64,000 nt of DNA from Termitomyces sp. T153 (Eukaryota; Basidiomycota; Agaricomycetes; Agaricales; Lyophyllaceae): the NCBI GenBank assembly GCA_018296165.2, contig JACKQL020000013.1, positions 558,001 to 622,000 on the forward strand, given 5' to 3'. Position numbers and translations under genes: made by a program. Positions within the stretch are counted from its first letter, which is position 1, and every line of letters starts with the position of its first letter. The notes under the pieces were generated by a model. It was not told the origin of the DNA, made no database searches, and saw nothing but the letters and a program-made list of their open reading frames with translations. This document shows, one piece after another, positions 53,683 to 64,000 of the stretch.

Positions 53683-55428
53683 CGCTCAAGCAAAAGACGA
53701 TACGCCTACAAAAAACGGGTAAACAAGTGCCAAGCACGGATGATGATGAAGAGCGGGAGAGAAACTTGCGAATGATTGTGACATTTTGTGGAATGGTCTT
53801 ATTGTCTTGACCAAGAGGGATGTTATTGTCTTTGCGCCTCCAAGTTCCTCCGATTCCGACCAGCCATCAAAAAGCAAAGGCCATCAAACGGCATGCGGAG
53901 TGCGGTACTTAACTACGATCAACTCTTCTTGGATGATCAAACGTGTGCAGCTCTTATTGTATCCACGCCATGTGGCCCGAGGCTCCAGCTCAACATTTTA
54001 GCTAACCACCGCTTGCCACGCAATTAACGTTTGGTTTAATTATAATTAAGGTGACTGTCGGTGACCCAGATATGAAACAGCGCAGGTAAAGGGCTTCTAC
54101 TTGTTGTGATTCTCTCGAATTCTTTCGTAAAAATATTTTGAGCAATGCTAGAAATATTATACATAGATCCCTCAACTCAGATCCCATGTATTCGAAGCCA
54201 AAAAAAAGTAGTGAAAATCAAGCTTGCGAAGATGCTACTTTCATCTGTGTATTGTCAGCGTGATATAGGTCTATATTTTCCCAAAATTGTCATGTATGTA
54301 AAAGTACATGATATCTGCTGATCTAGCTTATTTTTAACATATATTACGCATATAAGAGGGAGAAGGCAAGCTTCGAACGACAGATGGATGAATTGGCCGT
54401 GACAATTATTCAAACTCCGCTCGGCATCTTATCCTGGATTCTTCACAAACCGTCACGCGGTAAAGTTTGACATGGTCACAGACTATCACGTTTCATTTCA
54501 CGTTCAAAAAGGCCCTTCCTTCCATTGGGTTGTCTCTGGCATCCTTCTTCAAATGAGAAAAAAGATAAAACTTAGCATACTCATACTTTGTATACTAGAA
54601 ATGTAAATTTTTCATTTTTCAATGGATCTGTAGGATATTGAATGGAAGCCGAAGTCATCCGAAATCTCGTTTCGTATCTGGATCACCGACAGTATATCTG
54701 GATCACCGATAGTATCGTTTGCGTTGATTCAATATCGGTCAGTGGTTTGATTTGACGCGTTTTTGTTTTTTCACGTGACACTCACTGATTTCTGCAAGGA
54801 TCTATTGTGGGTACACTCGGTAAGTTTCATTCCGCATTGTGCAATCTTACGTGGTTCGGGCAGTCGTTCCGACTGGCTGTATGATAACATGAGAAAATGT
54901 ACAACATCAGACAGTACTTTAAGCAGATAGAGTCAAACAATTTGTCATGACAAGAACTTGTGACGCGTCTGGCCTCGAGTTTTGACTTCCTAAGCATTGG
55001 ACCAAGCTCACTGGAAGAGCTATCACAGTATACTTATTCATCAGCCATCTGGTAGGCCCGTACAAACAGAACTCCTACTATTTTCACTTGACATCACCTT
55101 TAGAGTTTCCAACACGCTTTCTGGACATTTTGCACTTCTTAAGGGTATCTCATCGCGCGCTGCCACTGTGACCTAAATCCTTGATTTGGCATTTCGTCTC
55201 GTTCTACGACTGATCCCGGCATCCATATGAGGCTATTCGGGTGTTCTATTGCACTGATAGACATGTGTCCCATTGTGAACTTTTTACTGGCTAAAGATAT
55301 CCTCCCTTGCCATGTCCCCGTGCTATTCCCGCTATCTGTAAATTGCGGAGCTCAGTGCTTATCGGTATATAAATGGTAGCTTCGCATTTTGTGCCCACGA
55401 AATCGTTCCTCATTAGACTTCTCCGTCA
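53683..55428. other. Divergent intergenic region with short direct repeat
   Basis: About 1.75 kb lies between the PB1 gene (-) and the OPT gene (+), so both promoters fall here. A direct repeat of about 22 bp (ATCTGGATCACCGACAGTAT and its near copy) is at about 54,674-54,716. No ORF of substance is seen in the AT-rich middle. Confidence 0.5.
55366..55374 (+). promoter_or_regulatory. TATA box of the OPT gene
   Basis: TATATAAAT lies about 55-63 nt upstream of the ATG at 55429, the usual distance for strongly regulated fungal promoters. Few other genes in the window show such a box, so this gene may be inducible. Confidence 0.5.
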
Positions 55429-58400
55429 ATGGCTATCGAGGATCATATCCTTCACTCTGAAAAGAGTGTACTAGTTCTCGGCGAGAAAATCATTGACAGC
55501 AAGCATAATGACGTGGAATCAGTCGAATTCAAAGATGCTGAATCAGAAGAGTATAAGGTCCTTGAAGACGAGCGCGAAATTGCCACTCGTGTGATCAGCG
55601 TCGAGGATGATCCATCGCTCAATCCATGGACAATTCGAGCATTCGTCATTGGCATTGGCTTGTCTGCTTTCGGTGGTGTACTAGGTAAGGGTGTGTGAAG
55701 TTTCCTGCGTAACGTTGTTTGACCTGCATCCCTGTAGCTGAGATATACTACTTCAAGCCTGTAAGTAATGCATATAGAGACTCAGTCGGCTTACTCAGAC
55801 TACATACGTTCAGCAAACGGTTGTGGTCTCCACCATGTTCCTCGCCGTCATATCGTATGCTTTAGGAATGGCGTCTTCCATGGTAATACCTAGCCATGGC
55901 ATTTTCCGTTATCTCAACCCGGTAAGGTTTATCGCCCTGAACGTGAAGTGCGAACCTCATTATATTCATGGCGCAGCACCCATTCAACAAGAAAGAAAAT
56001 GCCTTCATCGTTATCATGTCGAGTGCGGCAGCAACGTCCGCTCTTGGGACGGAAGTATTGGCTGTACAAAGGCTCTTCTATAATATTACACCCAACCCTG
56101 GAGCTAGTGTTTTGTCAGTTCATGTCCGGTTCCATAGGCTAGACTTTGGGGCTCATACTTTGGCAGCTTGCTTTTCTCGAGTCAATTGTTAGGTAGCGTC
56201 CTTCAGAGCTCAGACTGTACAGCTTGATGAATTCAAGATCCGTAGGATATGGGATCGGTGGCCTATTAAGAAGTAAATTGTCCGATTCTTTCAATTTCTC
56301 AGAATGTTGACTCTAAGTTGACAGCCGTTCTACTCTATCCTTCTAAGATGTTATATCCAGGCATCCTTCCTTTGGCGTCAATGCTCGATACGTTTTTCAA
56401 GGATGCTGCCGGCATAAAGAAGAAGTTTCGTATTTTCTGGATTGTCTTTGGAGTGTACGTAATCTTATAGAATTGCTATGCATCAGCCTCATATCAATTT
56501 TCAGGATATTCATCTGGGAGCTTTTCCCGGAGTGGATGTTCCCGCTCCTCACAGGATTCTCTGTATTTTGCCTGGCAAACCAGCGTTCTCAAGATTTTAC
56601 GCGTATCTTCGGGGGATCAAATGGAAACGAGGGTCTTGGGTTGTTGTCCATTTGCTTTGATTGGCAATATATTTCCGGAGGGAGGTCAAATTCATTCATT
56701 GATTGGTGCGAGTAGCGACGTACATTCAACAGGTAATAACCCGATGGCCATCCCTTTGAGAGCTCAATTTTCCAACTTCATTGGCTACATTCTGTGCATG
56801 TGAGGGCTGTTGAAGATACCCGGCTTTCTCCTTTCCGACCACTTTTCGCAGGGTCGTTTTTCTCGCCGTATTCTACAAGAATATCTGGCAGGCCAGAAGC
56901 CTTCCATTCGTATGTATATCACTCTCTATGCCATGCCTTGACCACGTAGGAATTTTTGCAGCTTTCTCAAGAACTTTTCTATGAGAATGGCACGGTTTAT
57001 GATCAGCTTCGCATCCTCAATGATAAATTTGAAGTGGACCCCGAATTACTTCGGAAAGAGGGTCTGGTACGATCAATACTTTCAACCAGTCCGTAGGCTA
57101 TATGACCAATTCATTTGTAGCCATTCTATGCAGGTAGCTGGGTAGTTCAGCTTCTGACAACGAATCTTGGTTTGGGCGCGACGTTCACGCATCTTCTTCT
57201 CTGGAATCGCCATGATATGCGCAACGCATGGACTTGGATGGCGCCATCTGAGCTCAAGCGCATGTTGAAAAACTTCGACATCCGGTTCTGGAAGGACGAA
57301 GGCAAAAGAGACCAGGCGGACTTTGATGAAGACATTGACCCTCATTACCGTGAAATGCTTAAGGTAAGCTTTACTCGTCATCATTTATCCTTCGTTGATG
57401 TTCTGTAGTATCCTGACGCACCGAATTCGTGGTATCTGGTGTGCCTCATCGTATCTATCATCATGGCGCTCGTTATCATTTACAAAACAGATTCTACACT
57501 TCCTTGGTAAATTCTTTGCCCCTTTACTGTTTTACCTCTTCGCTGTGTATTGAATGCGTATCAGGTGGGGATTCATAATTGCGCTCCTTCTGGCCGTCTT
57601 GTCTATCCTGTTCTTTGGAACGTTGTACGCTATCACTGGTTTACAATTTATTATCCAACCGTTCGTGCAGGTATGACCTGTGTATAGGGCGCGGAGTCCC
57701 AACGGCTGAATTCTGTTCTACAGATGATCGGAGGCTTCATTCATCCTGGCAAACCCATGGCCAATATGTATTTCGTGCTTTTTAGTTATAGTGAGTTGAA
57801 TCCTGTTGATAAGTTCTTTCTCCCGTTTACTGTCCACGGTAGATTCCGTCAATCAAGCTCTGCTTTTGTCGCGCGACCTAAAGATTGCACAATGTATGTT
57901 TTTTGACGTCGTAGAATATTTCTAATTCAGTCCATTTATGGTTCAGACACGAAACTTCCTCCTCGAGCAGCGTTCACTGCTCAAATTATTGGAACTCTTT
58001 TCGGAGCTGTTTTGAACTACGGTACGCTGAAACTATTTTCTTGTATAACTCGCAGCTTATATACATCATATTACCTAGTTCTCATGAACTCCATTATCGA
58101 CAATCAACGTCCAATTTTACTATCTGTCGAAGGAACAAACATCTGGTCTGGCCAGCAACCGCAACAGTATAATTCGCAGGCCATTGCCTGGGGTGGTTTA
58201 AGGTGCGTTACCAATTTCTTGAATATCAAGTGCTCGAATGTAATCATTTTCCTCAGTCACGAGCTTTTTGCCGTTGGACAACGGTATCAATTTGTTGCTT
58301 GGGCCTATGTTATTGGGCTATTTGTTCCCGTACCCTTCTGGCTTGCGTATCGATATTTCCCGAAGCTCAGGACTGACTACTTGTATACGCCGGTCATCTG

Positions 58401-58903
58401 GTAAATGCACCTCTTTTTTCGACACCGAGGTACTAGATAATTCTGACCTTTGAAACTAGTTATTATATCGGGTGGCTCTGCGTTGGCATCAATTCTTCAA
58501 TATTCACGTACTTCTCGGTTGCTTGGCTTTCACAGTGGTGGTTGAGAACCCGCTATCCCCAGTGGTTCGTAAAGTACAACTATATCGTTGCAGCTGCTCT
58601 GGATGGCGGCACACAGGGAAGTGGAGATTGTCCACATCGAGTATCCTTTTGATTAATCATTGATGCACTCCAGGTCATGGTCTTTATATTGTCATTTGCC
58701 GTTCAGGGTGCCGCAGGTAATTCACATTTATTCCCTCAGTGGTGAGTCAATATATATCAGTTCAACCTTTTTGCCGAACGGTATCGACGCCTTTCTCAGG
58801 TGGGGTGCCAATCAAAATGGTAACAATGCACCTTTCTTGAGTTTCTTCTAGTCTAACGAGGATCACAGGTAACTACGACAGATGTGCCGTGATCGATGCA
58901 TGA
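55429..58903 (+). CDS. Oligopeptide transporter (OPT family), possibly defective
   Basis: The gene has many exons. The first are 55429-55684, 55738-55760, 55814-55921, 55977-56113, 56167-56192, 56246-56272, 56325-56454 and 56505-about 56,690, with a last short exon ending at TGA 58903. Membrane segments and OPT words are clear: NPWTIRAFVIGIGLSAFGGVL, HPFNKKENAFI, LFSSQLLGYGIGGLLR, FDWQYIS, GLGATFTHLLLWNR, MIGGFIHPGKPMANMYF and AQIIGTLFGAVLNYV. Family members import small peptides or glutathione by proton symport across the plasma membrane. Two introns lack a GT donor in frame (at about 56,690 the sequence reads GGTCAA, and at about 58,617 GGAAGT stands for GTAAGT), so this copy may be decaying. 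Elsewhere all joins keep frame. Confidence 0.85.
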
Positions 58904-59233
58904 TGAGAAATTCTGAGAGATTCGGAATTCCATGGCGCATTTAGTATGATTACAAATACTTACGAGGATCAACTGGTTTTTTTACTATGAAATGTATTTC
59001 CACCTTTTCAAGAACACGAGTATACAATGATTCAGCCGGTGCGCTTAGCTAGATGCCTGGAGACCACATGCATTGGCAACAAACGGGCGAGCGTCAGCCT
59101 CCCACGCGCTGACCACGTGATAATCGGTATATGAACTGACGTGAGGAGAAAAACCTAGTTTTGTCTGCTACTTTCGTCCACGCTGCCTTATACGGCCACA
59201 TTTCAGATTTGATAACAATACTACATTCATCCT

Positions 59234-60758
59234 ATGATGCAGGTTCCTCCTAGGACATCAAAGTATCCCGACACATCAGTCTGTGCCCTTTGTAATTTCA
59301 GTTTATATTGCATCGCTCATCTCTGTCCAGATATCGCGGCACGATTCAGATTGGGAAGACATCGAAGACATCGAAAATCAGCCGAGGCCGCTTGGTGCGG
59401 ACTCCTCAGGTTCAGTGCGCATCGGGATATCCTCCCCACAAAGGCGAAGGTTTGTGCACAGGACTACGTACATAGCATCTCCGGCGCGTAAGCAACATTC
59501 TGTACCATCGACGCCTTCAAAATCGCGCAAGGCTCCTCGAAGAGCTCTAGCACGCGAAGAAGTTATTGATGGCGCTGTTCAAGGCGCCTCTTTCACCTTC
59601 AGATACTTCTTCGACATCTTCCTTACAGCTGTCCGCCTTCTTCGCCGTCCACTCGGACTGCTCCTGTTCCTTTGGCTACTCGCTTTTGTCATCGGATGGG
59701 TCTCTCACACCCTTCGTGGTACATTTGCGCCTCTCTGTCTTTTGCCTGGGCTGTATGGTTCTAGATTTTGCGAGGCCCCATCTCCACCTCCTGTTCCTGG
59801 AGTACCAGGCCCACCTCGCTGGGCTGATTACCCAAAGCTCATTGATGCACAGAGCACTACCTTCGAGCACCTACTAGATGGTTCAGTAGGTGGATCAGGA
59901 CTGTCTTTGGAGATCAAAAAAGCAGAAATGGCGACTTCAGATCTAGTGACGCTTGTCCGGGTCAGTAACCTGAAGGCACGGAATACCTTGGGCGACCAAT
60001 TGAGCGAGTTCGTTGACGACGCGAAGAAAACCGGGCGGGATTTGCAGAGACTGAGTTCCAAGATTGGTGGCGCTGTCGACAAGTAAGTGCTAGTCTGTAT
60101 CATACATGAGCAGGATGCCTGATTTCTGTGCAGCATCATGGCCGTCAACGACTATGCTCTACATCAAATAGACGTAGCTCACTCCAAGCCGCTCACTATC
60201 ATGTCTATGTACGGCCTCATTCCTTGGTCGGCTCAAAAGCCGACATATGATGTTGTTACTCGCACTTTCAGCGAGGCCATGGGCGTTCTCTCTAATTCAC
60301 TGGAACGTCTCGTTCTGGAGGCCGAAGTCAATCTTGCCAACTTGGAGAGGTTAGAAGAACGCCTTTCGACATTGCACGAATTGGTCTCTCGCGAAGATCT
60401 TGAGCTTTCTGGTGCCAAGTCTGAACTTCTCGCGGAACTGTGGACTCAACTAGGCGGCAACAAGAGAAAACTCCGAAATTTCGACAGCCATCTCTCCTTG
60501 TTGATGAACTTGGGCTTGTACAGGAAGAAAGCACTAGCACATGTTGTTGCCGCCCTTCAAGCTCTGAAAAGCATGAGCAGTGATATGGAGGATATACGAG
60601 AACGTGTCGCGGCGCCCGATCTCGTAGGCTCAAGCATTCCCATCGAAGTGCACATGAAAAGCATCAAGACCGGACTAGAACGTCTGAAGGAAGGTAGAGT
60701 CCGGGCGAAGAAGTTGGAAGAGGACACTATCCGGCGCGTTCTTGGTATATCGGGTTGA
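59234..60758 (+). CDS. Membrane protein with coiled coils, unknown family
   Basis: Likely exons: 59234-59242 (MMQ), 59331-60082 and 60134-60758, 1,386 nt, 461 residues. The first exon is uncertain, and the rest joins in frame. The N-terminus is charged and Ser/Arg-rich (SRHDSDWEDIEDIE, SPQRRRFVHRTT). A hydrophobic segment follows at about residues 130-155 (PLGLLLFLWLLAFVIGWVS). The remainder is helical and coiled-coil, with LERLVLEAEVNLANLERLEER and AHVVAALQALKSMSSDMEDI. This is the design of a tail-in or nuclear/ER envelope protein, one pass with a long coiled-coil domain. I do not recognise the family. Confidence 0.72.
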
Positions 60759-61111
60759 AAGTTTGTCCCTATCGATGTAATTATTTGTATCATACATGTA
60801 CATACTATTGACTATGTAGTTCAAACGACAATCAGAAGATAGATCATCTTACAAATTGCAGTCTCAGAAGGCCTGTCGAAATCGATTTACTGGCCTTTAC
60901 AATGATGCATGGATGGTATGGACTCGACCGAACCTTAGAGTGACCCATGTTGGCAGTATCATATCAAAAGATCGCCATCTAGAATGAGCGCGTCGAAGCA
61001 ACATCAGATGCGATATGGAGTACCGTTTTGTTTCCTATGCGCCATCAAAGGATGCAGGTTGAAAAATGAAGTGGGAGCTTACATGAACAAGTCATCGAAC
61101 TGGGTAGACCT

Positions 61112-61711
61112 TCACTTAGAAGGCAATTTAGGATGGAGGATATCGTCTAAAAGATCGGCGACCTTTCGGCGGGCCTCGTCCTTTTCCTCTTGTACACTCT
61201 TAAGTTCAGCGTCGCGGCGATGAGCTAACTGAGCCTCGTCTGAGAGTAAAAGCAATAATTTCATGGAGTGGGTGATTGAAAGCAACGAGTTTGCAGCGCG
61301 GACCTAGTTCACGATGAGATATGCCAAGGCGTTCAAAATGGTACCGCACCATCGACTCTGCGCGAGACTCTGCTTGGAACGATTCCTGCGCGATGCGAAA
61401 CTTGTCCTTGTCCCCGATCTTTACGAATTAGACGGGATAAGGGAGCAGTCGGAGAGTAAACTCACGGAAGCCAGGCTAACGAGGTCCACCATCCCGTCAA
61501 CAAGAGTCTCGACCTCCATATCGACGCGTTTATTCCATTCTTCCTCGATACTATCGAGATACTCTGCTGAGCTCTGATCTATGGAAGCTTGAGCATTTCC
61601 ACGCGAGATTTTTGCAGTTGGGAGGGCGGAGGGACGTGAGACGTCGGTTTGTGGAATGTCCGCCATGAGGGGTAAAGGAAAGTCACTGTCGGACCGTTTG
61701 GACCGGTACAT
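61112..61711 (-). CDS. MED22: Mediator complex subunit 22
   Basis: Three exons on the minus strand: 61711-61466, 61418-61350 and 61303-61112, 507 nt, 168 residues from the first Met (153 from MADIPQ at 61666, which may be the true start). The family pattern is clear: an acidic helix EYLDSIEEEWNKRVDMEVETLVDGMVDL, then FRIAQESFQAESRAESMVRA, then NSLLSITHSMKLLLLLSDE and a Lys/Glu-rich tail. MED22 (SRB6) pairs with MED11 in the Mediator head module and is needed for pol II transcription. Both introns are in phase 0. The gene lies convergent with the membrane protein. Confidence 0.87.
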
Positions 61712-61986
61712 TCTCTTGGCGTCAAATTATAATACCAGAGGATTGCTGAATCTCGTTAGTCGGGTCATTCACTGGACGAACATAATTCTCGAGTAAGACC
61801 AGGACATTGTTTGATACACCGTTTGTTCAATGATGTGCATATTTTCACCCACGACAATTGAAAGTACATTTGTAACCAAACGAATTTTCATAATGGATGT
61901 AACTTAGAACAGTGTTCACTTGAGAAGGATTTTTAGTTCATGAGGCAGGGATACATATAATGGTACAAGATAAACGGTGAAAGTGA

Positions 61987-62849
61987 CTAGTATAAACCTG
62001 GTATCAACTTATAGGGCACCGTGCGCTTATACTCACTCCAAGGCTCGGCATACTAGCACAGTGGTTCAATATCAAGGTAAAATTAAAAAGAACGCAACTC
62101 ACTCGTTCTTGACAGTACTTATCCAGGCAAGGTATAGCGCGTGTCACGAAATCACGAACGAAGAACACTGTGATCAATCCACCCCAGATCCACCCGCCCG
62201 CCGCAAGTGCATATCCTCCTCGCATAAGGATGTGACCAGTGTAATTGATATGCCTCGCCAACGAAAACAGTCCGCCGGAGTAGTTCTTCCCTTTGTTCTT
62301 CAGAGCCTTCTTGAACCGTTTCCTCTGAATTTCAGAGACAAGTTCGAGAAGGATTCCGGTGACATATGCCGTGAATCCAACGACAAGTGGAATGGATGGG
62401 AAACTGGGATCGTCCAGATCTTGGCCTCCGTCGGTGGAAGCAGATGTGAACTTGTTTATGAAGAGAAGAGAGTTGAGGCTATTGAACATGAAGTTGAATG
62501 CGCAGATGGGGAGGGCATTTTTCACGGGCATTTCCTGTTCTGCTACCGAGGTGACCCAGAAAATCTGTTTGAGACTGCAGCCTGCGGACATGAGGAAGAG
62601 GATGAGGCGATAGGGGGAAAGTCCAGTGCAAGGTTCGATGGGTGTGCCGAGTGGGAGAAGCTCGCCGCCAAGGTAGTTGATGAGCGACGAACCTAGGTTT
62701 TGAGATAGAATAGCATGTTGGACGAGGGGTTCAGCGAGTCGTAGGCCAACAAATACTGTCGACCCTAGCGGCGATGGTCGCTTGATTCTGGAGAGGTAGT
62801 CATGGAAGAGGTCTTTCTCGGGAGATGACATTCTCGTTAAGCTAGCCAA
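61987..62849 (-). CDS. DUF1295-type membrane protein (steroid reductase/ICMT-like fold)
   Basis: Two exons on the minus strand: 62849-62103 and 62052-61987, 813 nt, 270 residues. Several hydrophobic segments are seen. The C-terminal signature is GGLFSLARHINYTGHILMRGGYALAAGGW, then YAEPWSEYKRTVPYKLIPGLY, which matches the RHPNYxGE...Y(K/R)xxVPY end of the DUF1295, isoprenylcysteine methyltransferase and 5-alpha-reductase group, except that Pro of RHPNY is Ile. The active-site His and Asn are kept. These enzymes act on lipid or isoprenyl substrates in the ER. The substrate here is unknown. An alternative Met at 62831 (MSSPEKD) is possible. Confidence 0.8.
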
Positions 62850-63394
62850 AGTGAAAACTGGAAGTCGCTTTTAAGACTTGTCTGACACGGCCGGGATGAT
62901 GTCACGTTTAATTGATTCTCGAGCCGACCGACGCGTTCGACCGGCATCATGTCCCTAGCTGGAAAAGCGGGCCATGGACAGCTAGTTTCAAATTTGAACT
63001 TTATGAAGTTAAAGAACTAAGAGGAGTGTTCCGTTTTCATAAACTATGAAAGATTCCAGCTCAATAGGTAGTAACTGCCAATTCTGAGAACGGGATAAAA
63101 GGAAAAGCCAGGATTTTAGACAGGATATTGAAGACGCGGAATCTGGGAAGTAGCTTCCATTGGTTCTCAGAATCCAATAATTGTGCCGAGACTCGTTTCC
63201 CTGAACGTTTGGACTGAAGTTCTCAGTTTCAGAGGTTGATGCGTGTCGCGCAAACGAATCACACGTGATATCTGCGTGACAGTTATTAAACCCGAAACTC
63301 CGACGTGATCTATTTGCGTCCACGGTCCCTCGCGCTGCGTTTTTTCCTCCCAACTACTATCACTCCACCCAGGACTAGAACACTTGTATACACT

Positions 63395-63733
63395 ATGAGC
63401 GATAAGTCTTACTCGTACACTGGCAGCGGAACCAATGATCAGGTATGATACTTTCATTAGGAAAAGTGACTTTTTCACTGATCGACTCATATGAAAGGGC
63501 AACCATTATTGCAGCCGCCAGGACAACAGTACCGGAAACACTGGATACCATTATTCCAACACGTAAGTTCTCATCTCCGATGGGATTTCTTAGTTCTGAG
63601 ATTGGTTTTTTTCAGGGATGGTAGTTATTACTACAAGAACCCCAACGGTTCGACCTACTACGACAATGGAAATGGGTACTCCAAGTATACCTCTCCTGGA
63701 GTCCAATCCTACTCTTCTTCATCAAAGAAATAA
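63395..63733 (+). CDS. Small Gly/Tyr/Asn/Ser-rich protein
   Basis: Three exons: 63395-63442, 63498-63562 and 63616-63733, 231 nt, 76 residues, clean joins. The protein reads MSDKSYSYTGSGTNDQ, then GNHYCSRQDNSTGNTGYHYSN, then DGSYYYKNPNGSTYYDNG and ends with a Ser/Lys tail. It is low-complexity, with Tyr, Gly, Asn and Ser together above two thirds of residues and one Cys. Three short exons preserving one composition argue for a real gene. It lacks a signal peptide, so is probably intracellular. Function unknown. It is divergent from the DUF1295 gene, with 545 bp between starts. Confidence 0.7.
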
Positions 63734-64000
63734 TGGTCCGCTGCACATATATGCATGTCGACTATGATTGATGGTGAAATAGGATTGTCAATGTTGAACA
63801 GTTGTTTTGGCTGTCAGTAGTGTAAACTAATTTGCGCTTTCGAACCTAAAGTGAAGTTGCATTTTCAGACAGTTGCGAGACTTACCGTGATCAACTATCA
63901 GTAGTTCTTTGAAATGATGGTGTTCAGCTGACCTTGCGCCACTTGTCAAAACTGCATGCGGCTGTTCTGGTCTTAATGATGTCATTGTATACTGCGGTAT
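63734..64000. other. Downstream non-coding end of window
   Basis: The 3' flank of the small Gly/Tyr-rich gene. It is AT-rich with no open frame and no recognisable signal. Confidence 0.5.

Noticed and set aside
61977..62696. 239-codon open frame on the + strand
   Set aside because: It is fully antisense to the DUF1295 gene, whose hydrophobic segments and RHxNY motif identify the real strand.

Overview
The window reads as chromosomal DNA of a filamentous basidiomycete, most likely a mushroom-forming Agaricomycete. The genes are packed closely and carry many small introns (mostly 45-75 nt, GT...AG, with CTAAC/CTGAC-like branch points). They encode eukaryotic proteins (NUP49/58-type nucleoporin, MIC60, MED22, ARP10, PMP47-type carrier, OPT transporter), and the mobile DNA is Ty3/gypsy of the chromodomain (chromovirus) type. 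The species cannot be named from the sequence alone.

Region 1 (1-26,461) is a nested stack of retroelements. An old, CpG-depleted gypsy copy (C) lies at 1-121 and 22,905-26,461. It was split by an LTR-like insertion (X; 122-816 and 22,510-22,904; target duplication ACTGG). X was split by a complete reverse-oriented gypsy element (R; 817-22,504; 937-bp LTRs; target duplication GTACC). R contains a forward-oriented relative (F; 1,918-12,984). F and R carry gag, two retropepsin-like domains, RT-RNase H, and integrase with a C-terminal chromodomain, all with disabling mutations. A 12-nt site next to the 5' LTR is complementary to the predicted 5' end of the element's own RNA, which suggests Tf1-like self-priming.

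The most unusual feature is an extra gene on the antisense strand between pol and the 3' LTR, found in all three copies (F, R and C). It has two introns that would be removed only from antisense RNA. It encodes a six-cysteine, Zn2Cys6-like motif followed by a coiled coil.

Region 2 (26,462-32,561) is gene-poor. It holds a decayed zinc-knuckle gag fragment, low-CpG relic DNA, and one small three-exon gene (29,543-30,140).

Region 3 (32,562-64,000) is an ordinary gene-dense segment. In order it holds: a DUF427 protein, an FG nucleoporin, a conserved unknown, MIC60 (-), two tandem arrestin-like paralogues, a class I methyltransferase (-), a peroxisomal-type solute carrier, a DUF3669 kinase-like protein (-) head-to-head with ARP10, a PB1-domain protein (-), an OPT transporter, a one-pass membrane protein, MED22 (-), a DUF1295 membrane protein (-) and a small Gly/Tyr/Asn-rich protein. 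Exon models were built by hand from splice signals and reading phase. Where the total is divisible by three and the joined protein reads cleanly I say so. The genes in this region do not form one pathway.
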